From contig NZ_LQXS01000005.1 in NCBI RefSeq assembly GCF_001586775.1, positions 1-64,000 on the forward strand: DNA of 64,000 nucleotides, in the 5' to 3' direction. The translations under genes were made by a program, and so were the position numbers. This stretch comes from Sphingobacterium populi. Lineage in GTDB: Bacteria; Bacteroidota; Bacteroidia; Sphingobacteriales; Sphingobacteriaceae. The notes under the pieces were generated by a model. The model made no database searches and was not told the origin of the DNA. It saw only the letters and a program-made list of their open reading frames with translations. Every line of letters starts with the position of its first letter. Position 1 is the first letter of the stretch. Below, piece by piece: positions 37,959 through 47,830 of this stretch.

Positions 37959-40900
37959 ATGAATGTAAATGACTTTAACCTAAATCAATGGGTATGCTAT
38001 AAAATGCGTTGTATGGGAGGCAGCATTAAACGCAAACTATTACCCATTTTCTGTCTGTACTTTTTATTACTTACCCAAACAGCACATGCGTGGGATAAGG
38101 AACACGCAGCATTAGAATTTGCCACCGTACAACGATCACTTACCGGTGTAGTTACAAATACTCAAAACACGACGCTAACCGGTGTAACCGTAACAGAAAA
38201 AGGAACTAGCAATAGTGTGACTACAGATCAAGATGGAGCATACAGCATCGTGATTAGAAATACGCAAAATGCTGTATTAGTCTTCCAATATATTGGACAT
38301 CATCCAGTAGAACGTAATGTACCTGCAAACAACAATACACTAAATGTGGCACTGGAAGAAGACGAAACTGCACTTGAGGAAGTCGTAGTGACAGGTTTCG
38401 GAATGACCCAAAAGAAAGAGTCACTAACAGGATCGATCTCCGTCATCGGATCCAAAGATATTAGTAGATCTTTATCGCCTAATGTATCAGGAGCGCTTGT
38501 CGGAAAAATTCCCGGACTTAATTTTCGGCAAACCGATGGACGACCTGGCGCAACTACCAATATCCAAATCCGAAATATGGGTAGTCCATTATTCGTTATC
38601 GATGGTGTGCAGAAAGATGCAGCACAATTTAACAATCTAGATTTCAACGATATTGAATCTATTTCAGTACTAAAAGATGCCTCAGCAGCTATTTACGGTG
38701 TTCGCGCAGCCAATGGTGTTATCGTAGTTACTACAAAACGCGGAAGCCTCAACACCAAAAATACGGTTAGTTTAACTTCCAATTTTGGATTGCAAAACCT
38801 ATCCACATTTCCAAGACCAGCAGACGCCGTAACCTATATAGAAAACTACATCCAATCAGAAACGGTACAAGGAATAAATAATTACAGATACTCCGCCGAT
38901 GACTTAGCAAAATGGCGTACAGGTACAGAAAAGGGATATGAGCCATTCGATTGGTACGACTTCATTTGGAAAACTGCTCCACAAAACTATATCAATGCCA
39001 ATGTTTCTGGTGGATCGGACAAGATCAGCTATTTTTTTAGTGTAGGTAATCTTAACCAAAAGGACGTAATTAAGAATTATGGTGGTTTCAATCGTACTAA
39101 CGTACAGATGAACATCACCTCCAATATTTCGGATAAATTTCAGGTACGTGCCACCATGAATGCCAGACATCAGACCAAAGTAAATCCTGGTGTACCTGGT
39201 GAAGATGACTTGTGGCTACCGCGTTTCGCCACTTTTAGAAACTTACCTACTATTGGCCCTTTTGCCAATGGCAATCCTGCTTATCCAACATTAACGTCAA
39301 ACGATCCGGGCACCAACTTCGGCTGGCTAACTTATGATCTCGCTGGAAAATTTAAAGATACCAGACGCGTTATCCAATTGAACTTTGACGCTTCTTATGA
39401 AATATTCGATGGGCTGAAAGCAAGAGGATTAGTCGGGTATTCTTATAACAATCAGCGACTGGAAAACCACGAATTTACGTATCAATTGTATGGTTATGAT
39501 GAAGAAACAGATACCTACCCCGTAATTTTTCAAAACAATAATCCATGGCGCGAGCGCAGAATGGGACACGAGGAAGAGATGATCTCCAATATACAATTAC
39601 AATACGATAAGAAAATAAATGGACACAATCTTTCTATTCTCACAGGTATGGAAAGTATTCTCCGGACAGAACCTACCAGTTGGCTACACACCATTCCAGA
39701 TGCCAATGCGTTGAATTTGATTTATTTCCACAACATGGACCAATATTCGGATGTCGGAGACAATCCGCAAGCGCGATTGGGTTATATCAGTAAGATCAAT
39801 TATGATTATCAAGGAAAATACTTGCTGGAACTGATTGGCCGACTCGATGGCTCTTGGAAATTTCCGACCAATGACCGCTGGGGATTTTTCCCAGGTGTAA
39901 CGGCGGGTTGGGTTCCTTCGGAGGAAAATTTTTGGAAAAATAGCCGTGTAGGAAAGTTCGTCAATCACTTTAAATTAAGAGGCTCTTACGGAATCGTGGG
40001 ACAAGATGATACGCCAGGTTATGCTCCATTTGATTATTTGGCAGGATATAATTACCGCCAAGGCGGGGCAATCATTGATGGAGAATATGTACTAGGTACG
40101 CAACCACGCGGATTACCAGTGACTACCCTTTCTTGGTTACGTGCCGAAATAGTAAATATCGCTTTTGATGCTGGCATGTTACAAAATCGTTTAACCACAT
40201 CTTTCGAAGTCTTTCAAAGACATCTTACTGGCTTACCAGCTGCTCGATATGATGTATTATTACCTATGGAAATTGGATTTGGCTTACCCAACGAAAACCT
40301 TAATTCTGACAAACGTCGAGGTTTTGAAGGCGTGGTGCGCTGGACAGATCGAATTAATGATTTTACGTATTCACTGGGTGGTAACGTTACTTATTCGCGT
40401 TTTTACGATTGGAATCGCTATCGCCCACGTTTTAGCAATTCGTGGGATGAGTACCGCAGTTCGCTCGTACAGCGATATGGTTACCTTAATTGGGGTTTAG
40501 AATCAGCTGGCCAATTTCAAAGTTGGGATGAAATCGCTGGTTGGCAAGTAGACAACGACAGGCAGGGAAATCGTACGCTACGACCGGGTGATATTAAATA
40601 TGTTGATCAGAATGGCGATGGTGTGATCAATCATTTAGACGAACGCCCTATCGGATATCGTCAAGATTCTACACCAATTCTCAATTTCGGTCTTAATTTT
40701 TCATTTGGCTATAAAGGTTTTGATTTGTCATTGGATTTTTCAGGAGGCGGCTTAAACACGTTCTACAAAGAATGGGAAATGCGTAATCCTTTTCATGATG
40801 GTGGCAATAATCCACAGTACTACTTTGACAACACCTGGAAACTTGCCGATATATGGGATGCAAATAGCGAATTGATTCCTGGGGATTATCCTATGCCACT

Positions 40901-41174
40901 CATTGGAAATAGTGCACACAGCAATTACTGGAACAGTGACTTTTGGAAACAAACTGTTCGATATATTAAGTTGAGAAATTTAGATTTTGGCTATTCACTT
41001 CCGCAGCGCCTTTTAGAACCACTTTCTATGTCTGGTCTTCGTGTATATTTTTCTGGACAGAACTTATTTACCTGGACAAACCTAATCGGAATTGATCCAG
41101 AAATGGATGCCACTAATGGCTTAGGTTACCCAACATTTCGCATCATGAATTTAGGCGTAAATATTAGGTTTTAA
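37959..41174 (+). CDS. susC: SusC/RagA-family TonB-linked outer-membrane receptor
   Basis: This is the channel of a nutrient-uptake complex that takes up glycans or peptides using TonB energy. The 1071-residue protein has a signal peptide whose hydrophobic core is LLPIFCLYFLLL and which ends TAHA, a carboxypeptidase-regulatory-like domain (about 60-130), a TonB box region EEVVVTGFG, the plug motif VSGALVGKIPGLNF with IDGVQKD, and a long barrel ending MNLGVNIRF. The first ~15 residues before MRCMGG are uncertain; ATG at 38004 would also work. It is followed by susD after 40 bases. The substrate cannot be inferred. Confidence 0.94.
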   Translation: MNVNDFNLNQWVCYKMRCMGGSIKRKLLPIFCLYFLLLTQTAHAWDKEHAALEFATVQRSLTGVVTNTQNTTLTGVTVTEKGTSNSVTTDQDGAYSIVIRNTQNAVLVFQYIGHHPVERNVPANNNTLNVALEEDETALEEVVVTGFGMTQKKESLTGSISVIGSKDISRSLSPNVSGALVGKIPGLNFRQTDGRPGATTNIQIRNMGSPLFVIDGVQKDAAQFNNLDFNDIESISVLKDASAAIYGVRAANGVIVVTTKRGSLNTKNTVSLTSNFGLQNLSTFPRPADAVTYIENYIQSETVQGINNYRYSADDLAKWRTGTEKGYEPFDWYDFIWKTAPQNYINANVSGGSDKISYFFSVGNLNQKDVIKNYGGFNRTNVQMNITSNISDKFQVRATMNARHQTKVNPGVPGEDDLWLPRFATFRNLPTIGPFANGNPAYPTLTSNDPGTNFGWLTYDLAGKFKDTRRVIQLNFDASYEIFDGLKARGLVGYSYNNQRLENHEFTYQLYGYDEETDTYPVIFQNNNPWRERRMGHEEEMISNIQLQYDKKINGHNLSILTGMESILRTEPTSWLHTIPDANALNLIYFHNMDQYSDVGDNPQARLGYISKINYDYQGKYLLELIGRLDGSWKFPTNDRWGFFPGVTAGWVPSEENFWKNSRVGKFVNHFKLRGSYGIVGQDDTPGYAPFDYLAGYNYRQGGAIIDGEYVLGTQPRGLPVTTLSWLRAEIVNIAFDAGMLQNRLTTSFEVFQRHLTGLPAARYDVLLPMEIGFGLPNENLNSDKRRGFEGVVRWTDRINDFTYSLGGNVTYSRFYDWNRYRPRFSNSWDEYRSSLVQRYGYLNWGLESAGQFQSWDEIAGWQVDNDRQGNRTLRPGDIKYVDQNGDGVINHLDERPIGYRQDSTPILNFGLNFSFGYKGFDLSLDFSGGGLNTFYKEWEMRNPFHDGGNNPQYYFDNTWKLADIWDANSELIPGDYPMPLIGNSAHSNYWNSDFWKQTVRYIKLRNLDFGYSLPQRLLEPLSMSGLRVYFSGQNLFTWTNLIGIDPEMDATNGLGYPTFRIMNLGVNIRF

Positions 41175-41214
41175 TGTGTTGGTATAATCTGTATTAGTGT
41201 AAAAAGAAACGAAT

Positions 41215-43059
41215 ATGAAAACTACTTATAAATCAATTTTCAGAATAATATTGCTCGTTTGTAGCATGGCCCATCTTCAAAGTTGCTCAGACTTCCTAGA
41301 AAGGCAGCCCGATCAAATCCTTACCGACGACCAGATTTTTGGCGACAAAGTGATGATACGATCCGTATTGGCCAATTTTTATGGGCGAGTAACCTGGGGA
41401 CAACATATCGGTGATTGGTACTCGTTTACTGTTCTAGACGAGGCAGGAAAATCCGATCAAGGACCTGACAATATGCAAAACTTCGGCAACTCGCACTGGC
41501 GTGTATCCAATTATGAATTGATACGTAACTTCAACCAGTTCCTAAAAGGCCTGCGCGCATCAACCGTGCTGAGCGAGAGCGAAAAGCAAGAGTATGAAGG
41601 TGAGGTTAGGTTTCTTCGTGCATGGACTTATTTTAATATGTGTCGCGGACTGGGAGGTATGCCTATTGTCGGAGATGAAGTATTTGAATACATGAGTGGC
41701 ATGGATGTGGGCACCTTACAATACCCACGCGCTACCGAAGCCGAAATGTATGATTATATTATCGCTGAATGCGAAGCAGCTGCGCTTATGTTACCTGCAA
41801 GTACTAATACTAATGCTGCACGTGCCAATCGGTGGGTAGCGGTGATGTTGCAAGCCAGATCAGCAATATACGCTGGCTCGCTGGCGAACTACAACAATAA
41901 AATGACAAGCCCAATCCGCACATCAGGCGGTGAAGTAGGGATTCCAGCAAATTTAGCAAGTACCTATTACGAAAAGGCATTGAAAGCAGCACAAGAAGTG
42001 ATCAATACGAGTCCTTATAGCTTGCAAATGACTAAGCCAGATGATTTAGAACGCAATTTCTATGAGGCGCTTAGCGTCAAAACTAATAATACCGAAGTGA
42101 TCTGGGCGCGAGATCACGGATATCCAGGCGAAGGGCAACAGGTGAATTTTACAACAATGAACATTCCCGGATCACATGCCGAAGATATTGATCGTGCTGC
42201 TGCTGGTCCGATCTTAAATCTAGTAGAAGATTTTGAATATGTAGATAATCGGAATGGAGATATCAAAATTAGAGATGAGCAAGGTAATTTTGTTTTTTAC
42301 GATGATCCATTGGACGCTTTTGCCAATAAGGATGCGCGTTTAGGTGGCTCGGTCATCTTACCGAATGCATTATTTCGGGGTACTGCCGTCGAAATTCAAG
42401 CAGGACACAAAGTGTGGAACAATGGCACTTGGCAAACTGTGACAAGTACGCCCGGAGAAAGGGACAATGCCGGCAGAATAATAACATCTGCCAACGGACC
42501 AAATCGTTCTAACGAACAGTTCATCAATAAAAGCGGATTTTTCTTCCGCAAGTTTTTGGATGAGACGCCAGGCGCTTCCACTCGAGGGCGCAACAGTGAT
42601 ATGTGGTATCCAAGATTCCGCTTTGCCGAAGCAGTATTAATCGCTGCAGAAGCTGCTATGGAATTAGGACAACAAAGTATCGCACTTGGCTATATCAACC
42701 AGGTTCGCGATCGTGCCGGAATTCAACATTTGACCGCTATTTCCATTGACGATATCATTCAAGAACGCCGTGTAGAATTTGCCTTTGAAAACCATCGCTA
42801 TTGGGATTTGAAGCGTTTTCGCCGCGCACATATTATCTGGAATGGCGTGGTAAACAGCACTACCGCTCAGCACTGGGCTTTGTTTCCTTACCTTGTGGTG
42901 GCTCCTGGCACGCCAAATGACGGGAAATATGTGTTTGATCGCCTAACATTCAGTAACTCGTTACACCCAAGATTTTTCGAATTGCGCAACTACTATAACT
43001 TTATTGATTTGGGTTGGCAAAATGCAAACCCAAAGATTGTACTAAACCCTTTTCAGTAG
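41215..43059 (+). CDS. susD: SusD/RagB-family nutrient-binding lipoprotein
   Basis: SusD proteins cap the SusC channel at the cell surface and bind the substrate. The 614-residue protein has a lipoprotein signal with cysteine in LQSCSDFLER, the SusD-typical start (DFLERQPDQILTDDQIF), TPR-like helices, and C-terminal motifs RFRFAEAVLIAAEA, NQVRDRAGI, EFAFENHRYWDLKRF and NPKIVLNPFQ. It follows susC and precedes the DUF3823 lipoprotein by 16 bases, the normal order for this class of locus. Confidence 0.96.
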   Translation: MKTTYKSIFRIILLVCSMAHLQSCSDFLERQPDQILTDDQIFGDKVMIRSVLANFYGRVTWGQHIGDWYSFTVLDEAGKSDQGPDNMQNFGNSHWRVSNYELIRNFNQFLKGLRASTVLSESEKQEYEGEVRFLRAWTYFNMCRGLGGMPIVGDEVFEYMSGMDVGTLQYPRATEAEMYDYIIAECEAAALMLPASTNTNAARANRWVAVMLQARSAIYAGSLANYNNKMTSPIRTSGGEVGIPANLASTYYEKALKAAQEVINTSPYSLQMTKPDDLERNFYEALSVKTNNTEVIWARDHGYPGEGQQVNFTTMNIPGSHAEDIDRAAAGPILNLVEDFEYVDNRNGDIKIRDEQGNFVFYDDPLDAFANKDARLGGSVILPNALFRGTAVEIQAGHKVWNNGTWQTVTSTPGERDNAGRIITSANGPNRSNEQFINKSGFFFRKFLDETPGASTRGRNSDMWYPRFRFAEAVLIAAEAAMELGQQSIALGYINQVRDRAGIQHLTAISIDDIIQERRVEFAFENHRYWDLKRFRRAHIIWNGVVNSTTAQHWALFPYLVVAPGTPNDGKYVFDRLTFSNSLHPRFFELRNYYNFIDLGWQNANPKIVLNPFQ

Positions 43060-43075
43060 CATGTTAATTTAGATT

Positions 43076-43753
43076 ATGATGAAAAAAATATTATATACCC
43101 TATCCCTCTGTAGTGTACTAACGATGACCGGTTGTGGATTGGATAATCGCGACGAACCTGAATCAACCATTCGCGGACGAGTTGTTTATGACGGCGAACC
43201 GGTTGGTGTACGAGGTACAGGTGAAGCTGTACAATTGCAACTATTTCAAGACGGATATGAATTACGAAATCCCGTCCCTGTGTACGTTACACAAGACGGA
43301 AGTTTTGAAATCAAAATTTTTGACGGAGAATACAAATTAGTGACAAGGAATAACAATGGTCCTTGGGTAAACGATCGAGATACGACTGTCGTCCGTCTTC
43401 AAGGCATGGCCAATGTCGATATTGAGGTTACGCCGTTATTTACGCTATCTAATGTGGCGCTCTCACTAAGTGGAGGAAGTTTGTCTGCAAGTTTCCAGGT
43501 TGATCAAGTTACCCAAGGATGGGATATCGATTATGCAACTATTGTAGTTGGAAGAACATTATTTGTGGATGATGTTTCGTACACCGCTCGGCGTGATCTG
43601 AGAGATATAGACACGGGTGTACTTACGACCGAATTATTGGACTTGACCGAAAATGCTGATTTCAAAAATGGTAGAGCACTTTATGCTAGAGTTGGACTAC
43701 GAGCAGCGGGTAAAGATCAATCTATTTATTCGCAGGTAATAAAAATAAGGTAG
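43076..43753 (+). CDS. DUF3823 domain lipoprotein of the SusCD locus
   Basis: The 225-residue protein has a lipobox (MTGCGLD). It matches the DUF3823 family found downstream of SusC/SusD, with the N-terminal segment ESTIRGRVVYDGEPVG and strands around FKNGRALYARVGL. DUF3823 proteins are thought to be surface lipoproteins that assist substrate capture, though the role is not well established. The start may be Met1 or Met2 (MKKIL). It ends before a strong terminator. Confidence 0.9.
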   Translation: MMKKILYTLSLCSVLTMTGCGLDNRDEPESTIRGRVVYDGEPVGVRGTGEAVQLQLFQDGYELRNPVPVYVTQDGSFEIKIFDGEYKLVTRNNNGPWVNDRDTTVVRLQGMANVDIEVTPLFTLSNVALSLSGGSLSASFQVDQVTQGWDIDYATIVVGRTLFVDDVSYTARRDLRDIDTGVLTTELLDLTENADFKNGRALYARVGLRAAGKDQSIYSQVIKIR

Positions 43754-43831
43754 CTCACCTAGCACAATAAGTGCTTGCACATCATCGTCTATTAATTTAC
43801 GCGGATGCAAATACACGGTGATAATTTCAAG

Positions 43832-43861
43832 AAAGACTCTTAGTTAAGGCTAAGAGTCTTT
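43832..43861. terminator. Bidirectional terminator between DUF3823 gene and sugE
   Basis: AAAGACTCTTAG pairs perfectly with CTAAGAGTCTTT around a 6-base loop. The genes on both sides point towards it. Confidence 0.85.
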
Positions 43862-43890
43862 GTCGTAATATATGGTACTCCATATGTCGT

Positions 43891-44208
43891 TTAAAAAATC
43901 TTTAGACCCACGATCCCAGCAATAATGAAAGTCGCCGACAACATGCGAGGCAAACTGGCCGAATCGCCAAAGAACAATATACCGACCATCAAAGTTCCTA
44001 CTGCACCAATACCTGTCCAAACAGCGTAAGCTGTACCAATCGGAATGGTTTTCTGTGCCATAAAAAGCAGCACTCCGCTTACTGCCATCGAAAACACCGC
44101 CATTATAATCCAAGGCAACTTACTAGTTCCGGGGTTTTGTGCCATCTTAAGACCAATGGGCCACCCAATTTCGAAGATTCCTGCAAAGACTAAAGCTAAC
44201 CAGTTCAT
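43891..44208 (-). CDS. sugE: SMR-family exporter, SugE/Gdx type
   Basis: SMR transporters are small four-helix proteins that export cationic compounds with protons; the SugE/Gdx subgroup exports guanidinium. The 105-residue protein shows MNWLALVFAGIFEIGWPIGLK with the conserved membrane glutamate, then AYAVWTGIGAVGT, the SugE-type segment. I chose ATG at 44208; nine extra residues are possible upstream. I looked for a guanidine riboswitch upstream and did not recognise one. Confidence 0.92.
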   Translation of the reverse strand: MNWLALVFAGIFEIGWPIGLKMAQNPGTSKLPWIIMAVFSMAVSGVLLFMAQKTIPIGTAYAVWTGIGAVGTLMVGILFFGDSASLPRMLSATFIIAGIVGLKIF

Positions 44209-45002
44209 ATGTTTGTCATTTAAATTCTGGCACAATAATCGTTAAGAATAGGTAGGATTACCAACAAAGAGTTACTAAAGCTGCCACTTGGCTACCCGAA
44301 ACGTAGGTATAGGTGCTTGATGTGTGTAACTCTAATTAATAATTAGATAAATAGACTTTAACGCTATTTCGCGGTCGTAACATTATCTTTACAGGATAAT
44401 GTAATAAGGGAAATGATTTTATTTATGTATCTACCCCCAAACAGTACACACGCTCACAAACCGCGTAATGCGAGCAAATGCCAGTTTCAGCACTAGTCCT
44501 AAACCACTAACTGCAATTCAATAAGTCGATGTAACGTTTTGGCAAAATAATCGTTTAAAGTAGTAGCGTTCTTGTAAGAGAAACAAACATAGCTAGCACA
44601 GTGTACGCTGGGAGATGTAATTGACTTTTAGAACCTTTAGAGATTTTTCTCTTTGAAACAGATGGTGAGAAATGGATCACATTAAAAAAATATAGATAGC
44701 CATGCCTCGGTTGCTGGCATCAAATTTATGCAGAAATAAGTAACTATTATTCAGTAATAATGTATTCATTAGCACCTACGAACTGAGTGCCACACTAATT
44801 TACTATTATTTATTTTCACAAGACATGTATAGAAGTAGGTCATCATTATGTGTGAAAATGGAGAGGGTCATTCCCACAGTCGAGTTTGTCTAGGTTGATT
44901 GGTAAAAATCACGATACAACCACTACGTGATCGATTAACGACAGCACGAAAGTAATAACACGAAATCAGCGCAAAAAACACAAAAATTTATATTTACACA
45001 TT
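44209..45002. other. Long intergenic region without a recognised gene
   Basis: About 790 bases between divergent sugE and the hypothetical gene at 45003. I see no reading frame with protein-like content. Short palindromes occur at 44332-44346 (CTAATTA-A-TAATTAG) and 44381-44401 (CATTATC/GATAATG). No transposase or RNA gene was recognised. Confidence 0.5.
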
Positions 45003-45410
45003 ATGGGAAAAACAGCGATTAAGCAAAACTTCCATGGTATTCTGGAACCGCTCGTAAACTTTGGCCTCCAAAAGTACCACATTAAATCTTTCGAAACTAG
45101 AGGACTATTGCGCGAGAGCGCGGGCGGTATACTGTACTCAGGGCAAAGCCGAAAAGAAAAAGAGCTATTGTATGCTTTTCAAGACGGTGAACTGAACTCA
45201 TGTATACTAATGTTTAATATGCAGGAAGCAAATATTGCTGCAGATGTTGCTCGGTTTTATGCAGAGCGGTACAAGTTGTCAGGTAAGATTGGTGATATGT
45301 ATATATTCGAGTCACCAGACCAATCGTTTTCGGTAGCTGTATCTACTAACAAAGAGATGGGACTGCATGCTATGTACATTCGGAATCGGCAAAAAACACT
45401 CGTGAATTAG
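45003..45410 (+). CDS. Hypothetical protein (135 aa)
   Basis: I do not recognise a family. The 135-residue protein has no signal peptide or membrane segment. It has a mixed alpha/beta character with charged stretches such as SRKEKELLYAFQDGEL and ADVARFYAERYKLSG. It stands alone, starts with ATG and ends before an untranslated gap; spacing and coding-like composition suggest a real gene. Confidence 0.65.
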   Translation: MGKTAIKQNFHGILEPLVNFGLQKYHIKSFETRGLLRESAGGILYSGQSRKEKELLYAFQDGELNSCILMFNMQEANIAADVARFYAERYKLSGKIGDMYIFESPDQSFSVAVSTNKEMGLHAMYIRNRQKTLVN

Positions 45411-45692
45411 TAGCGCTTTTCTTAAAAGTAACGCCAGACTTTACATAGGGTTTTGATTCATCTCGCCCGAGAATCTATTCCCATTTTTTTTTGTAAAAAG
45501 TCATTACGAACTCGCTCGGCAAATTTTATAGGTGTCATCTTGACACGTATACTCGTTCTAACTCCATCCGCACTCAACTTCCTACCATATTCAAATGCCA
45601 TCAATAAAGCCCTATTGATGTCGAAATATCTTCGCCTTCGCGAACGCTACCATTATTTTCGCTATATTAGAAACTACACCATTTTCCTTATT

Positions 45693-46544
45693 ATGCTTAA
45701 AAATGTAATCAATCTCCGCTGGACTATTCTATTGTTTTTCCCATTATTCTTTAGCTGTACCACACATTATCTGGCGACGATGCAAGGTGTAGATATGGAA
45801 AAGAAAAATACAGATAGCACATTTTATAGTGGAACAGACACATTAGGCATATCGTACGCATTTAATAACGCAGATGGTTCAGTCCGAGTTCGTTTTGAAA
45901 ACCATGGTGGGCAGTCGATGATCGTCGATTTAACTAAATCCGCTATCGTAATTAATGGCAAATCGCACGGCTTTATCGATGGTAAATCATTTGTACATGG
46001 TCGAATTGGAGGCCAAGCCACTACCTTAGATTGGTCTAACGATGGTACTTTTCAAGAAACGACGATCCGTGGTGGCTATAATGGATCAATATACAAAGAT
46101 GAAGACATCCTCTTCATTCCTGCTAAATCTTACACAGTTGGTTCCTATTCAGGACTACATGAAGATATTTTACAACTATTTAAACAGAACTTCGTTGGTA
46201 CACGTGGTCAGGTACTGCTTGATTATGACTATGTTCATGCACTTACAGCCGAATATGACAAAGCCCACTCACCTCTCCAGATACGAAGCCATGTTAGCTA
46301 TGCGCTGCTAAATGTAGAAAATAAGCCGTCTAATTATAGAATAAGCAAACAAAGTTTCTATGCAACAAACCTCATGAGAATACGTGGTATTGGATCAAAA
46401 CGTATAAGAAAGATGCTAGACACAAGGGCAGATATTACTGGTTTCTCTGTTGGGAACAAATCGGGTGTACTACTCGGTACGATCGCTGTGGTAGGTACAG
46501 TAGGCGCGGTATCAGCTTTGGTCGACTCTGGCGAAACACAATAA
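45693..46544 (+). CDS. Uncharacterised lipoprotein (283 aa)
   Basis: A lipoprotein signal peptide is visible: hydrophobic core WTILLFFPLFF with the lipobox cysteine at residue 22 (FFSCTTHY). The rest is beta-rich with a glycine-rich hydrophobic segment near the C-terminus (GVLLGTIAVVGTVGAVSALV), which may be a membrane-associated tail. I do not recognise the family. I chose ATG at 45693; the frame extends upstream to 45453, but that part lacks protein-like composition. It ends before a long perfect hairpin. Confidence 0.72.
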   Translation: MLKNVINLRWTILLFFPLFFSCTTHYLATMQGVDMEKKNTDSTFYSGTDTLGISYAFNNADGSVRVRFENHGGQSMIVDLTKSAIVINGKSHGFIDGKSFVHGRIGGQATTLDWSNDGTFQETTIRGGYNGSIYKDEDILFIPAKSYTVGSYSGLHEDILQLFKQNFVGTRGQVLLDYDYVHALTAEYDKAHSPLQIRSHVSYALLNVENKPSNYRISKQSFYATNLMRIRGIGSKRIRKMLDTRADITGFSVGNKSGVLLGTIAVVGTVGAVSALVDSGETQ

Positions 46545-46598
46545 TCTGATAATGCTGATGAGCAATAGCAAAAAATAGCATTTCTTAGCAAACAAAAA

Positions 46599-46654
46599 CT
46601 CTCTAAAAAAGAAAAAGCTTCAAGTTTCCTTAAAGCTTTTTCTTTTTTAGAGAG
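46599..46654 (+). terminator. Terminator with a perfect 22-bp stem
   Basis: Positions 46599-46620 are the exact complement of 46633-46654 around a 12-base loop. It lies 54 bases past the lipoprotein gene stop. The long perfect AT-rich arms mean the RNA would fold very stably. Confidence 0.85.
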
Positions 46655-47070
46655 CAGTTTCTGAAAGTACAACCTCGTTGATGATTTCTCACGAACACGT
46701 CTCCATGCTACTGGGAGCCGCTAGACTAATCAATGAACGCACCAGGCCGGAGTCCTGACACCTCATTGTAAAAAGAATGACTAACTGTTCTGCTATTGAT
46801 GACTATGGGTGTACAATGAAAAGTACGGTAAAACCTAGCATTTTTCACAGGCTGAGCCTTGTACGAGGCATCTCTTTTTTACGCGATATGAATAGTTTGT
46901 TTTGTGTGTTAAACCACGTTTTAGCAGAAACCGTAGTTTTGGTTGTCAATGCCGTATTTTGGGTATTGATCGGCGCTAGCCCTCCCCTTACTTTTGTATC
47001 ATGATGTAGCGGAATATACGAGAGTCGCTGCAGCAATTATTGAATAAATTACACTATAAAGTAAAATGTT
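46655..47070. other. Intergenic region before a small outer-membrane protein gene
   Basis: It holds the promoter for the next gene at 46966-46996. A 75-codon frame at 46777-47004 runs through that promoter and is not considered a gene. Confidence 0.5.
46966..46996 (+). promoter_or_regulatory. Promoter of the outer-membrane protein gene
   Basis: TTG at 46966-46968 and TACTTTTG at 46989-46996 are 20 bases apart, a full match to the Bacteroidota promoter. The leader to ATG 47071 would be about 68 bases. Confidence 0.72.
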
Positions 47071-47625
47071 ATGAAAAAAAATGTATTAAAAATTGGTTTC
47101 GCTGCGTTGTTAGGTTTGTTTCTTACTAATTCCTTGTCAGCTCAAGAACGTGAAAAGGTACGTTTAAGCGTTGGGCCAGAAGTGTCTCTTCCAGTAGGTA
47201 GTTTTTCAGATGCGTTTGATTGGAGTATTGGTGGTTCTATTCAAGCAGACTACGCCATATATAAAAATGATCTTTATGTAACCTTGAATGCCGGATACAA
47301 CAACTACTTCGCTAAAGATTTCGCAGGTGTTTCTTTTAATGATCTCCAGTTGATCCCTGTAAAAGCAGGTTTGAAATATTTTGTGGCGAAGAATTTCTAT
47401 GTACACGGTGAGGCGGGAGCATCATTCGTAGCCAATAAAGACGATGTAGGTGCAACAAAATCTGCGGCGTTCGTCTATGCGCCACAGGTCGGATACCTAA
47501 TCCCAGTTGGTGGTAAAAATTATATCGACGCTGGTGTGCGTTTTGAAGGTAATACCAAATTTACCGACAACGGTAAATCCAATAATGTGTTGGGATTGCG
47601 CGTAGCATATAGTTTCGGTTTGTAA
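47071..47625 (+). CDS. Small outer-membrane beta-barrel protein
   Basis: The 184-residue protein has a signal peptide (about 1-24, ending SLSAQ) and about eight strands ending in the aromatic RVAYSFGL. It matches the general 8-strand porin/OmpA-like barrel type without a peptidoglycan-binding domain. Specific function is unknown. It stands alone between its own promoter and a hairpin. Confidence 0.85.
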   Translation: MKKNVLKIGFAALLGLFLTNSLSAQEREKVRLSVGPEVSLPVGSFSDAFDWSIGGSIQADYAIYKNDLYVTLNAGYNNYFAKDFAGVSFNDLQLIPVKAGLKYFVAKNFYVHGEAGASFVANKDDVGATKSAAFVYAPQVGYLIPVGGKNYIDAGVRFEGNTKFTDNGKSNNVLGLRVAYSFGL

Positions 47626-47653
47626 AAACCTCAATTTTATTCATGTTAATTTA

Positions 47654-47684
47654 AACGGCTCTTCCCACAATGGGGTGAGCCGTT
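47654..47684 (+). terminator. Probable terminator of the small barrel gene
   Basis: AACGGCTC pairs with GAGCCGTT, with an inner CCCA/TGGG extension. The T run after it is weak, so the call is moderate. Confidence 0.65.
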
Positions 47685-47782
47685 CGTCTATACATCTATT
47701 GCTACATCAAGAAGAAGAGCGATCCCTTCTTTTTTCACTAATCATATTATATTTCTGTGACTGTACTCTTTTAACAATTGAC

Positions 47783-47790
47783 TAAATTTG
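47783..47790 (+). promoter_or_regulatory. Promoter -7 box TAAATTTG for the AraC gene
   Basis: Exact match to TAnnTTTG, 40 bases upstream of the AraC-family gene start. No clear TTG at -33. Confidence 0.5.
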
Positions 47791-47830
47791 TTCGAAAGTC
47801 AATTTTTAGGTTTTAAATCGGCATCAAGCC

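Noticed and set aside
44209-44400. Possible guanidine riboswitch upstream of the SugE/Gdx gene
   Set aside because: I looked for paired ACGR loops and the guanidine-I core and found no convincing match; only a weak hairpin and AT-rich palindromes are present.
46777-47004. 75-codon frame upstream of the small outer-membrane protein gene
   Set aside because: It runs through the best-matching promoter in the window, has no recognisable features and ends just downstream of the -7 box.
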